In this document: positions 33,250-45,400 of the stretch, piece after piece | How the letters are laid out: every line of letters begins with the position of its first letter | Numbering within the stretch: position 1 is the first letter of the stretch | Translations under genes and position numbers: made by a program | Notes under the pieces: model-generated | Database searches by the model: none | Told to the model about the DNA's origin: nothing | The model's input: the letters and a program-made list of their open reading frames with translations, nothing else | Assembly: GCF_030253575.1 (NCBI RefSeq) | Contig: NC_080562.1 | Coordinates: 26,625,352-26,689,351 of the forward strand | Source: Rhododendron vialii | Lineage: Eukaryota; Streptophyta; Magnoliopsida; Ericales; Ericaceae | Direction of reading: 5' to 3' | Length of the DNA stretch: 64,000 bases

Positions 33250-34501
33250 GGCGGACCTAATAAGGGGCACATGGGGTCACGTGTCCCTACTCAATTCATT
33301 TTTTTGTTTTCGTTTTGTAATAAGCCTTAGTTAGGAAGAAACATAACTCTATAACAGGTAATTAAGCCAGGAGGCAAAAGCCCTTCACAAGTCGCTCATA
33401 GGCACAGTTGGCCCTCCCTTGCTCCCTCCCCCCCTCTCTCTCTCTCTCTCTACATTTTCGTGTATTACACCCACATATGTGGTTTTTTTTATAACCGGAT
33501 GTCCAAGCTAATTTAAGCACACCTCGACTAATTTCATTAGCTCACATATGGGCTTTTGATTGGATTTAAATTGACCATTAGCTTCAAAGTAATTTCTTTG
33601 TGATCATGTTTTTTTTTAATTAAATGAATTAGAAATTTCAATGTAATTTGATTGATTTGGAGAGTTCGAGTGAGTTCACCCAACTGATTCTAAACGGTGC
33701 TTTCGGTATTTAGTACAAAAATACCTACTATTCAAGACAACTCACCTTCCTTAACTAAATGGATTAAATGAAATTATTTGGTATTTTTAGTAAAATAAGT
33801 GGTATTTTAACATTAGTTTGATATAGCGTGAAATCACACTCATTACTTTTAATGTACTTAGGGCATTTACACCTCCTTTGGATGGAGCGACTTCGCGAGA
33901 AAAGAAAGGAGTTTGAGGGAGAGAGGAACACCTCTAGCATTTGGATGGTGTAGCAGGCGAGAGAGGGTGAGAAAGGGAGGGAGACGAGAACCCCTTACAC
34001 CCCCGTTTTCGTTTCTCACCGATTTGGTGCGATTCCGTGAGAGAAGAGTGCGTACGTGCGGGCCACGGAGTGATGTGCAGTCGCCGGGGTTGAGAGACAG
34101 ACACCCCCTTTGGTTGTCGGAGATGGGAGACAGTGTGTTTGGTCGCCGGAGTTGAGAGATCTTGGTCGCCGGAGACCGTTCCCGTCGCCAGAAATTGCCC
34201 TGAGAATCTGATTTCTCACGATTGTTTGGTTGGGGTGGTGAGAAAACACAACCCTTTCTTTTCTTCTCTCACTAATAAGGGAGACCATTCCCCTTTCTTT
34301 TCTTCTCTCACCCCTCCATCCAAAGGAGCTGTTAATGTTTTATGCTTATTTTCCCATAACTTTTGTAAAACATAGCAGTCATTTTTAATTAAGATGAATG
34401 TTTAAATTCGTGATAACTGTTCATAGTTGTGCTTGATCGAGAGTTTTTGTTAAGGTTAGTAACAAAATGTGCCCCCACTATCCTATATTGATGGGTCCGC
34501 C
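33250..34501. mobile_element. non-autonomous element with GGCGGACC ends
   Basis: The left end GGCGGACCTAATAAGGGGCA is mirrored by TGGGTCCGCC preceded by TGTGCCCCCACTA. About 1.25 kb including a nested MITE at 33,870-34,331. No protein is encoded and no clear target duplication was found, so the superfamily is open. Confidence 0.55.
33870..34331. mobile_element. Tourist-like MITE, TSD TTA
   Basis: 462 bp, with ends CACCTCCTTTGGATGGAG and CTCCATCCAAAGGAGCTG and TTA on both sides, fitting PIF/Harbinger-derived MITEs. The interior is GC-rich with GA/CT patches and TCGCCGGAG repeats. Its open frames at 33,913-34,155 and 34,133-34,375 are not genes. It sits inside the larger element at 33,250-34,501. 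Confidence 0.8.
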
Positions 34502-34794
34502 ATTGGCTATGAAGCACGGGTATTTCGGAAATGGGAGTCGTAGGAGAGCGGCACATGTATGACAAAAAACATGCCGGGTTTGGCAAAAATGAACCCAGGG
34601 TGCCTGTTGTCCTTGTAGGAACAGATCTTAGCCGTTCATTTGTTCTCGATTGAGACGAAATCTGCGCCGTCCATTACTGAGCATGGACGGGCTGGCAGGC
34701 ACCCTAATTTTGGCAAAAACGAACCGGGTACTTTAGCATTTTTGGGTGGGTATGACAATGGGTACTTTTCTCTGTACTTTTGGGCATAATCTTA

Positions 34795-35198
34795 GGTCTC
34801 CTTTGGCAAAATAAGACAAATAGCTTATTCAAATTTTTTTTTCGCATTTGTTAGTTTTGCATCAAACTTTTGTGAACTATTGATTCTTAGCTTATTTTTA
34901 TCTATATTCAAAAAATTATATTTTTTATCATAATTTTTAACTTTTTTAATTCTTCAAAGACGAATCAATAATTTACACAAAAAAAATTGGGGAAAATGAC
35001 GGCCCAGGACGTGTTTTGATAATTAATACCCGTCAAGGACATGCTAAGAACATTTGTTAATGCTGAAAATATCTTTGACGGGTATTAATTATCAAACACG
35101 TCCTTAGCCGTCATTTTCCCAAAAAACTGACTCAAAACAAACAAATACGATTTTTTTTTAAATAAACACAAAAAACATAAGCCACTCCAAAGGAGGCC
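34795..35198. mobile_element. MITE with GGTCTCCTTTGGC ends, host of a nested MITE
   Basis: The ends GGTCTCCTTTGG and CCAAAGGAGGCC are inverted, with TTA at the left and TAA at the right. Interior AT-rich arms form an imperfect hairpin related to the element at 30,602-30,964. A 131 bp element is inserted at its centre. Confidence 0.75.
34990..35120. mobile_element. Mutator-like MITE, 131 bp, near-perfect 9 bp TSD
   Basis: Terminal repeats of about 48 bp start GGGAAAATGACGGCCCAGGA and are mirrored by TCCTTAGCCGTCATTTTCCC. The flanks are AAAAAATTG and AAAAAACTG, one mismatch in 9 bp. Long terminal repeats with 9 bp duplications indicate Mutator-like ancestry. Confidence 0.8.
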
Positions 35199-35201
35199 TA
35201 A

Positions 35202-36413
35202 TGCTTTTAAAACTTCAGGGGTTCCGGCTGTATAAAGTCAAATTATTGGCCTTGATTGATGTGCAACTCCTCATTGCTAAACCACCGATCTAGTTCTAGT
35301 CTACTAGGGCTTAAACCAGAGCAGCCACAAGTCCACAACTCCTCCCATCGTTCTAAACCGGCCACTGACTGAATCTCTCCGTCTTCTCCGCCGATCTTCC
35401 TCCACCGATTCCGGCGACTCCGACTCCGGCAGCCACCACTCCTCTCTCTCGTTAGTTCCTCTCTCGCTCTCGTTATGGAATTAGCTTTTGTTATATTGCT
35501 GCTATTGGTAAAATATGTCATACTTGTTATATATCTAATAATGAAGCATGCCAAAAATATAAAAATATACATATACGATGTTCTAAAAATCGCTAGGCTG
35601 AAAAGGGCCGCCTAACTAATCGGCCTCGGCGGTAGACTACCACCTAGTGCCTAGGAAGGGACTAGTAGGCCTAGGCGGCCAACTTTTGGAACACCCCTAC
35701 AAATTCGCCGTGTCCGTACCCTTCTTTTTTTTTTTTTTTGGTTTTTTCGCACCCCGCACCCGTGTTTCATAGATGAGGGAAGTGGATTTCCGTTGTTGAC
35801 TTTTGTCCCATAACTAGGTTTCTTTTGAGCCACAAAGTTGGAAGTTGTTTGTCTCAGTCCTTTCAATATGTTGGTTTTGATAGCTTAAAACGTTTCTCAT
35901 GCACAGTGGAAGCAGTTTTACTTTTCTGCTTGTGTAGTGTGTGTGATTTATTTTCCTAAGAAGTCTACAATTCTGGACAACTGCGTCTGGAGCATTGCTC
36001 TAAATTTCCAGCAAGGAAAAGGAAAGGAAAACAAGAAACTATTATATTTTACTCTAGAATACTTATTGATGTCTGAACTTCCAAACCAGTGACGACTCAT
36101 GTGTCATTTTTGTAGCTTATTTGCAGAAACCTTTGTGGTTTGCTCTGGTAATCTTTTTGCTAAACAGACATAAATTGGTTATATGATTTCAATTCTTGAG
36201 TTGTTCTGGGTTTAATATTGATGTAGTTGGTTTTCTCTCTAATGTATAGACTGGTGTGGGTCATCATTAGTTTATTTGACGACGTTGATTTACTTTGGTG
36301 AATTTTTCTGTTTGTGGAGCAGGTTGGGCATTTTGATAGGGGCATGAAATGATGGCCATTGCAGTTATTATCATTTGAATAACTCCGTCTGAATTCGCCT
36401 TGGAAGCATATTT
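35202..36413 (+). promoter_or_regulatory. probable PP5 promoter and 5' UTR region
   Basis: A CT-rich, GC-richer stretch at about 35,330-35,470 resembles a plant transcription start and leader. A fragment of a GCCTAGGCGG-rich repeat lies at 35,578-35,700. TTTGTGGAGCAG at 36,311-36,322 is a possible 5' UTR intron acceptor. A nine-codon upstream frame (ATGATGGCC...TGA, about 36,351-36,380) precedes the PP5 start. No TATA box or start site can be fixed by eye. Confidence 0.4.
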
Positions 36414-36422
36414 ATGCCAAGT

Positions 36423-39400
36423 ATGGAAACTGAAAAGTCAAACATTTCGCAAGCTGAAGAAATTAAATTTTTGGCGAATGAAGCATTCAAAGGTAACGAT
36501 AACTATGCTTTCAGACAGTCACTAATTTTCAATCTAGAAGTTTTTTCCCCTTCTGAAAAGCGTGTCATAGGTTCAACAATCAACCTTCTTTTGTATACAC
36601 ATGGCAAAGCTATGCTTCCTTTGTCTTCTTCAACTATGCTGACCAGGTTCTTTTTCCCCTCTACAGCGCACAAATTTTCTCAAGCTATTGCTCTGTACAC
36701 TCAAGCAATTGAACTGAATAGTCAAAGCGCAGTATACTGGGCAAACCGTGCATTTGCTCACACTAAACTTGAGGAGTACGGTAGTGCACTGCTGGATGCA
36801 TCGGAGGCTATTAAAATTGATCCCAAATATTCAAAGGCATGCTTTGCAATCTGAAGTTTTTGTGGCCCTTGTGCTTTTAAAGTTCTGAGATGTCTTAATG
36901 TTTGTTATTATTAATTGCAGGGTTATTACAGGCGAGGTGCAGCGTATCTTGCAATGGGAAAGTTCAAAGAAGCACTAAGGGATTTTCAACAGGTTTGTTC
37001 ATTACCATGCACATCTGTGATTGTGTGGAGAAGAAATATTTGTGCTATTAATGTTTTGAAGCGTCAGAGCTCAGTCATAGGAGATAATACGACAATAATT
37101 TTACTTTGTCAATTTTAACAAGAAGGTCAATTAGTTGGGCTTTTTTTCTCTAGGTCTTGTGATTGGCATGAATCCTAGCCTTGCAGTATTGTTTGGATTC
37201 CGTCTCCAAGTGAATCATTCTAATCCATCACTTGTAAGAACTGAAAGAACAGAATTTCCATGTAATTGCATGTCGGTAGTGAAGCTTCTCCACCCACCCT
37301 CAATGTCCCAGTACTTTTCTTGTATATGGACTTGTGTGTGCTTGTACATTTAATTACACAAGGGCGGTCGCTTTGAAGTTCTTAATTTCCTTCATGGTTT
37401 GGCCATCTGGGTTGACATATTGTCTTTCGTGGAGGAAATTTGATCTATTGGTTTTATTGGAGAAGTTTTTATGGTTGGCTCAAGTTATTCTTCATCCCAT
37501 TAGAATTATTTGACCGCATCTACCTATTAGATGGAGATTTCATGCTGCTATGCAGATGAGTTTACCTATTAGTTCAAAATGCAGTGGCCTGATCAGGAAA
37601 AAGTTCAGATGTAATATTTTTTAGTCAGGTTGAAGCAGCAGTTGAGATTGATTATGAAGGTCAGTTATATCTCGAAAAGGTGGGTAAGACTCTCTGGCAT
37701 AAATTTTTTTTTTTCCAATGACAAGCGGACAAAATTATTATAATACTACTGACTTGTTGAAGTGGCAAGGAAGATGGACGAACTAGCAATTGTGATAAAC
37801 AAAGGGGTAGACATTACACCAAAGGTACTGACCTTTTGAATATCAAACCAAGGAAATCGAGCAACTAGGCCTCTAGAATGGAAAAGGAACTAAAGACTTA
37901 AATGCTTTGCAGTTAGATGAGTATGGTTTGGGGGCTCGGTTGAGAAGAATAGAAAGGCTACTAAAAGGCATGTCATGATGTCAGTGCTTAATTCAGTTTC
38001 ATGGAAGTTTTAACACGGCATTTTAAGGAAGCGCCTCTGGATGTTACATCTACTGAATTAAGCAAGGCTAGAGGAGGTAGATGGAAATGATGTCAGCCGA
38101 GGGAAAAGAACCTTTTGCTGAGTCGGTACCTTGTTGATGCTTTCCTGTTGTTTGGGTTTGGTGGTTTTGTGGCTTGTATTATAGGGTTATGGGGTTGTCC
38201 TTTGCTCTCGTACTTTTATTTAAACTATTTTTTTGGGTCTCCTCATCTGATTGTATTTTGGTTGTGGTCCCTCGGGCCTCAGCACAATCTTTGATTGAAC
38301 GTTAAATTTATTGCTTATTAAAGAATGGCTATATATGTAAAATGTGATTCTGCCTCCTAAATGGGATTCTATATTGGCCATTAAGTATTTTGTTCATCTT
38401 TTTTGATTTATTGCATTATCACTGACAAAAAGACCAGGATTAATAAGGGAAAGGAAGCAATTTTTGCTGGTGACTCTGTGCTCCTATTGGGATATGGATT
38501 GGAAAGAAGAGTTTTGAATATTCTCATGTTAGATGGAAAATGATGCAATACTTTTGCTGCTGACTTTGTGCTTGTATTGTACTCAATTCCATTTGAATGA
38601 TGCTTCATATTGTGCCAATCACTTTCATATCATCTAAACCGTAGCCACCCTGCACTTCGAGTCGCTCTGGCTCTCTCCTTCCTGTCACTACTTTAGGCAT
38701 GCTCTTCCACCAGTTTACTCTTTATGCAATTAGCGAATGTCCATCCTTTTCCCTTCCTGAGCAATATATGCAACTTCCTGCATTTCTTCCTTGCCTCAAA
38801 TTTTTGGCAGTGTGCTAACAAATATTTCACTTACTTAGGTCAAGAAAATCTGTCCAAATGATCCGGATGCTGCCAAGAAATTGAGAGAATGCGAGAAAGC
38901 TGTATTAAAGCTCAAATTTGAGGAAGCAATTTCTGTACCAGAGTCTGAAAGGCGTTCAGTAGCTGATTTTATTGATTATCAATCGATAGGTAATATTCCT
39001 ATCATTTACTTTTCTTTAACTCCTGAATTGATCTGTTTAAACCTGCATTTTTTTCCGTTTTCAGTTTCAGAAATTTGTTTAGTTACTGAGTTATTTTGAT
39101 GAATTTCTCTATTCTGGTGATTGTTATAGAAATATACTGCTTGCCATCCCTTGATAGAATGTGTAAGAGGCTTGCTATGCTATGATACAACCAAAAAGAG
39201 TAGGGCTAAACGAAACATGAAGACGGGTGGAAGTAGTTTGTGTCAAAATTGGACCGACTCTTTTTTGATTTCAAGTTGTCAACACTCAAATAGGCTAGTG
39301 CGGCACAATATCCTGTAACTTGGGCATACTTTGTAAGTTGTTAGGGTAGGTGGGCCATGTAATTAGTGAATTGCCACAAACCATAGATGGTTGAAATAAA

Positions 39401-42400
39401 TTTTTCCCTTACTAAATTGGGGATTTTCTTTAGCTGGGCCTCTGAAGATGGAACCGTGGCTCTGGTGCTGATTCTCAAAGCTGCTGTTGTGACTACTATT
39501 ATCGGTGTCATGGAATTTTTTTTCTTAGTACTTGGTAGTGCCAGTAGTCAATTGTTGCATTAAGGCTGGTGCAATATTGAAGATGAGCGTGTACAGGGGC
39601 TAAGAGAAGATCACCCACATTCAAAAACCTTAGATTCTAACATGTTGCAGAAGAGTTTTTGTTTGTATCTTGATAAATATGGATTTTCTTCTTCTTTTTT
39701 TTTCTTTGTTGTGTTATTTCCTCTGCGATTTCTGGTCTTAATGTTGATAGTCTCTTTCTCTGGTCAATAGTGAAGCTGTAAAAGGGGGGCACCCAACTTG
39801 GGTTTCTCCTAAACTAAGCAATGTGTCAGCTTGGTCAGGAATTGTAGATTCTGAGATGGGTTAATGTTCGATATATAAATAAGAGATGACTTCAATTTCT
39901 AGGCTGCAAATTTTAGGTTAGGACTGGGCCCTGCGAAAAAGTGGTTCGGGCGCACCTTGTCCGCGAGTTCTCAATTTGAAGATTTTTATAAACTGTATGA
40001 ATTATGCTATACAACAAACTTATGCTCCCAAACAGACCAAGTAACTTTATACTTTTGTGGTTGATGGTTAAAGCGATCATAATATAATTTTCCTTATTTT
40101 TTATCATTTTAGGGACAGCCCCAGACTCATCGTATTTTTCCACCCGAGTGGCTGCTGTTGCAGCAGCTATAGTAGTGGTGGCTGTAATGCTGGTAATGGT
40201 GGGGCCAAAAGCAGCCGCAGGGGCGGCGGCAGGAGTGGCAACTGTATTGGTCACGGGGACATGGTTTGCTGGAGGCAGTGGTGGTGTCCTTAGCAAGACT
40301 CGTACATTGGACCTAGGTTTGACTTTTTTAAGAGTAATTGAAGTAATGAAGAAATTATAGAATCCGTCGTAATTCGCGAAAGTTGTAACTTTTTAATGCA
40401 GACATATAAGAAGAAGAATCATTTACCACGATCAATTCTCAACCTGCATACAAAACTATTCCTTGGGTTAGGTGCTCTTGAGTATTTATTATTAGAAGAA
40501 TAGGTAGATACCTTGACCAGAACACCATCATCAACTAAGGATCTTAATGGGTTGATGGATGAGCTGAGAAATTAGATTTGTTGTTTTGAGGTATAATAAA
40601 CGAATGACATATATAATTTGCTTATGTCTGGTAGAATGTCTTATCTGAATGATGCTTTGAAAAGTTTATATCTTCTACTTAGCCTTCTTGCTCGTCTTCC
40701 TTTTTTTTCTGAAAGAACTTCACCTGAATAATTAGATGGAGTTGTCATCTCCCATGTGAGCAGCTCTAAAAAAATCAGGAAACTTCATTTTTGGCTGCTT
40801 TATGGTATTTATTTGCACATGGGTATTTCCTGTTTCTAATGAATTCAGTTCAAAGGAACGATGCGCAAAGCAGACAAAAACATACAAGGGAAGTTTCCAA
40901 GAAATATTTACTAATACAGTTGACATAGGTTTGATGCATCATTTATTATTTTTGGGTGCAAAGTTCAGGTTTCCTGTCTTATATTATATGATATGTGAAT
41001 TAGTTACTTCTTTGTGGCGTTTTGTTGTCCAAGTCAGGCATATTCTGCATATTCATGTCATAAATATGTTGGTAATCCGCATTCCACACCAATGTCATTC
41101 TTGTTCTTGTTCTTCAGATGGAGCCCTATCTAGGTGGCCATGTTGTTATGAATGTAGTGGAGACCACGTTAGAAACATTGACATGCATGCTCTTTTCAAA
41201 ATTTGATGCATCCCCCCCAACTATTGTTGTTTGAGTCATGATAGTGTCCTTGTGGAACCAAGGTGACTGTGAATAAAGCTTTACACCAGCTACTCATTCC
41301 CAAGTTATGGGTACTGAAACTTTGATTCCAACATTGGTACATTTGGAACTTCATGCTGGAGTCAGATTCACACTCTCTCAGATGATTTTGTATCCACCTT
41401 CCCTTGATTTTTCTTCCCCTTAATCTGTCTGTAATCTCCATTTGGAAAACTCTTCAGACATTGTATTGACTTTATTTCACGAGGTGGGGTGATAGTGCCA
41501 TTATAAACGTTACAAGGCTTAATAGAGAATTCAAGGTTCGGAGACTTGGCAGCCCTGTGATTTTCGTCTATATTTCTTGGTATCTTGAGTAGTTTCTCTT
41601 TTCATATTTTGATTGATCATTCATATTCCCTGCACACGTATTAAGTGTGTTCACCGTTCAGTACTCATTGTGTTTGTGTGTTGTATCACATCTGACATCT
41701 CTATTGTGTACACATGTCAATAGTTCAAGATTTGCATGTGAGGGCTGATATACTATGTAGTTTGTTTCTGGGCCTAATCAAACTGCATTTGTTTTATGGC
41801 GATGGAATGGGAAACGACAAAAAATAACAGTAATATGCAAGCAAAACTGTTTCAGTCACCCAGTAATTTTTTCCCCCTTTTTGACTGTAGAGGTGGAGCC
41901 ACAGTATTCTGGTGCAAGAATAGAGGGAGATGTTGTAACCATAGATTTTGTGAAGAAAATGATGGATGACTTCAAAAATCAGAAGTCTTTACACAGACGG
42001 TATGTATCAGAAACCAGACTGATTATATATAGTTCCATGTTGATACTTTACTGTTTGGTTGTTTTGCTCTAAATGTTTGTGTTTTAAATGGCATGTTGTA
42101 GATATGCATGCCAGATTGTCTTACAAATGAGGGATATGCTGCGGGCATTGCCTTCTCTTGTTGATATAAACATTCCAAATGGCAAGCATTTCACTGTTTG
42201 TGGTGATGTACATGGTCAGGTAACTATTTACATAATGTTACAATTATGTTAATCCCTTGGAGCAAGTGCAAAACATAAGTTACAGAAAAAACTTCTGTTA
42301 GGTCTTGAACTGTATTGGAGCTTTTATAAATGCACGATCAATCTTGAAACACTGGAAAAAAGAGCAGAGCTGGCGTTTGTGAGGTGCTCAGTTAAGGCTC

Positions 42401-45400
42401 TATTGGCCATTCTTCTCCTTTTGATATTTGTTTGCAAATGAATAACGAGATCAGGGGACAAGCCTTTATTGGAAAAAGAAGTGAAAGGAAACAGAAGAAC
42501 CAACTATATAACTGCACAAGTATCCAAAAGCTCTACGAATCCTCAAAAGTGGTCAAGAATCGGTTTCTCATACATTCAACTTAAAATGCACTTTCACAAA
42601 AGTTGCCTTACCCATTGCAAGAGTTACGTTCCTCTCTCTCTTGATAATCAACAACATTGTCAATTATCGTCTGAGTTTTCCAAATGCTACGTCTTCTTCC
42701 TCTTTTCCTCACTCTAACCTTCGCCAATTACAAATAGATTTTCTGAACGAAAAGGAATTTTCCCCAGCCAAGCAAAGATAGTACTTAAGTCCAAAATTCT
42801 GTGGCCATTTGGTTGTGGATTTTAAAATGTTTCACCGCTTCATCATCTTGTTTACACCTACTAGACCAATTCACAATTGCCCTTCTCCTTTGGATCAGGT
42901 TAAAAGTTCAGATTTTCACTTGAGTTGCCAACTTCCCCAAAAATGGCACCAGGGGAGGAAGGCCTTAGTACCTAGTTTTTTTCTCTTAAAAGCGGGTGAA
43001 AGGGTAACTATGACTTCCAATCGAAGCAACCCAAAAAGGTTTTACCTCTTTAAGTGCCTTGATCTGGATAACCTCCATTCCAAAGAACATTCCCCTACCC
43101 TAATATCTGGCATTCCATAAAGCCGCTCAAGGAGCCCAGCCAACTTAGCCATCTTGCAGTCTAGTATCCCTCACTGCTGAAAAGGGTAAATGGTACAAAG
43201 TTGATTATCACTTTGCAAAATGCTGCAGTTCTCGCTTTACCTCCAGATCTGCCGGACCAGCCAAACACTGCTGCTGCCTGCTTCCCCATCCTTTTGGAAA
43301 GCCCAATCCATTATCCACCGCACCCAAACAAAGACAAAAATCACCCTTGCATATTCTTGTAATCTTACAGAGAATGAACCGGTTGAGAGAGAAATTCTTA
43401 TTTCATTTGCAGAGATGGCACCAACTAACATTTATTTTACTAGCGGGCCAAACTTTATGCCCCAACCAAGGTACAAAGCTTATGTAAATAGTGCAATCTT
43501 ACATAGGGGCTAAAATTGACCGAAGACCTTGCCATGGAATCCTTGTCCACCCATCCCCCACTTGGCCCCCGTTAACCAATTCACATCTAACCTCACTCCA
43601 CAATCCAATCACAAAAAGGAGTTTTTGTGGTGGTTCAATTGAAGATTTGCTGAATCAATGTGAGCCTATAATTGTTTGACAAAGAAAATAACAAAGAACA
43701 TTGTACAACCGTATTGCATTCAGGCCTTATCATTCAATCTGTTTCAAAAGAATACTTGTTTGGCCGTTTCTCTCCCTATATGCTGTCTGATTATGCTGCT
43801 GAGTCCTTGTCCATTCTAAATTCTTCTCTGTTTTGGTTGCAGTTTTATGATCTGTTGAATATTTTTGAGCTCAATGGACTTCCTTCAGAAGACAACCCGT
43901 ACCTGTTTAATGGTGACTTTGTTGATAGAGGATCCTTCTCTCTTGAGGTCATACTCACGTTGTTTGCATTTAAATGCATGTCCCCATCAGGTAAGCGTGA
44001 TAATATTCATGTTCTTTTTCTTGATGAGAGGAATGAGCAATAACTGACAAGAGAGTTACATGTGAGAATAAGATGGTCTTCATGTAGGTAATGTACAATT
44101 CAAATGTTGCATTGTATTGTATTAACATATTTCTAAAATTTTCAGCTGTATATCTCTCTCGAGGAAACCATGAGAGCAAGAGTATGAATAAGATATATGG
44201 TTTCGAGGGTGAAGTCAAGTCCAAGTTGAGCGAGATATTCGTGGAACTCTTTGCCGAAGTGTTCTGTTGTTTACCTTTGGCCCATGTATTAAATGAGAAA
44301 GTTTTCGTAGTGCATGGTGGTCTTTTCAGTGTTGATGGTGTAAAGCTCTCCGATATTAGAGCAATTGATCGGTTTTGTGAGCCGCCGGAGGAAGGTATAG
44401 CTTCACATGCTGACTTGTATATGTTTCTTTTATGGAACTTAAATTGTTCTTGATTCTCTTTGCCAAAACTGTATGCAGTAGTTACTGCTATTCTGAAAGA
44501 TTATAGCGAGATAGTACTTTTTTCCTAGAAATTGAAGCTTAACGAATGGAATTTGCTTTTCGTAATTAATAATAAGTTTTATCTTGTATAATGTCTGTTA
44601 AAGCATCCAACTCAAAACCTATGAAGCACGGATACGGATACGGGATACGGATACGACACGATATGGATACGGCGATACGTCAAAACCTAAAAGAATAGGA
44701 TACGGATACTTCGGGGATACGGCTGTATAAATTATACATTTTTATAATTATTAGTCTCCTAGGCATAAAAGTGAAGTCATAAGAAATAAAATTGTAGTTG
44801 AATTGCTAATACCAAGCATGAAGTACATGTCAATCTCAAAAGAGTAGGAACTTATCATCCAAAAGATTAGAATTTTGTAAAAAAGAAAAAAAATACAGAT
44901 TAGTAGGCAATAGACTAATCGGTATGCATATAAATACTTCATATATATACACATATATCTATGTACCAGTGTATGTATTAGATATAATTTATTATATAAT
45001 GTAAACAATAGAAACCCACACCAGTAAAACAGAGAGAACCTTGTGATCAAAGGTTCAAGCGATCTAGGGTAGGAAAATATCGACCGGTTCATGGTTCATA
45101 GAATGATCTATCGATGTGCATAATTTCCTAAGTTTTATATTTTTAGTGATGCTATTATTACAATTTTTCCCTTTTAATTTGTACTTGATTCTTTAAAAAA
45201 TTTCATTTTAACCCCCGCCGTATCCTAAACGTATCCTGCCGTATCCCCCACGTATCCCTCGCGTATCCGAAATAAAAAATATTTAATTTAAATGCAGGAT
45301 ACTTATTTGCCGTATCCGATACGTATCGGGCGCGTATCCGTATCCCTCGCGTATCCGATACTCGTACGTGACTAGTTTCGGAGTATCCGTGCTTCATAGC

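Noticed and set aside
33913..34375. Arg/Pro-rich frames of 80-90 codons on both strands
   Set aside because: They belong to the GC-rich interior of the Tourist-like MITE at 33,870-34,331.
35243..35572. 109-codon - strand frame upstream of PP5
   Set aside because: It is antisense to the CT-rich region I take as PP5 promoter/leader; the SGGCRSRSRRNRW-like stretch is a translation of a low-complexity repeat.
40802..41206. 134-codon frame in PP5 intron 5
   Set aside because: It is intronic, has no domain, and is not bounded by splice sites that would fit PP5.
43220..43513. 97-codon frame in PP5 intron 7
   Set aside because: No recognisable motif and an equally open - strand frame; it is intronic and probably decayed repeat DNA.
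44751..45092. 113-codon - strand frame rich in Tyr, Leu and Phe
   Set aside because: It is the AT-rich centre of the Mutator-like MITE in PP5 intron 9.
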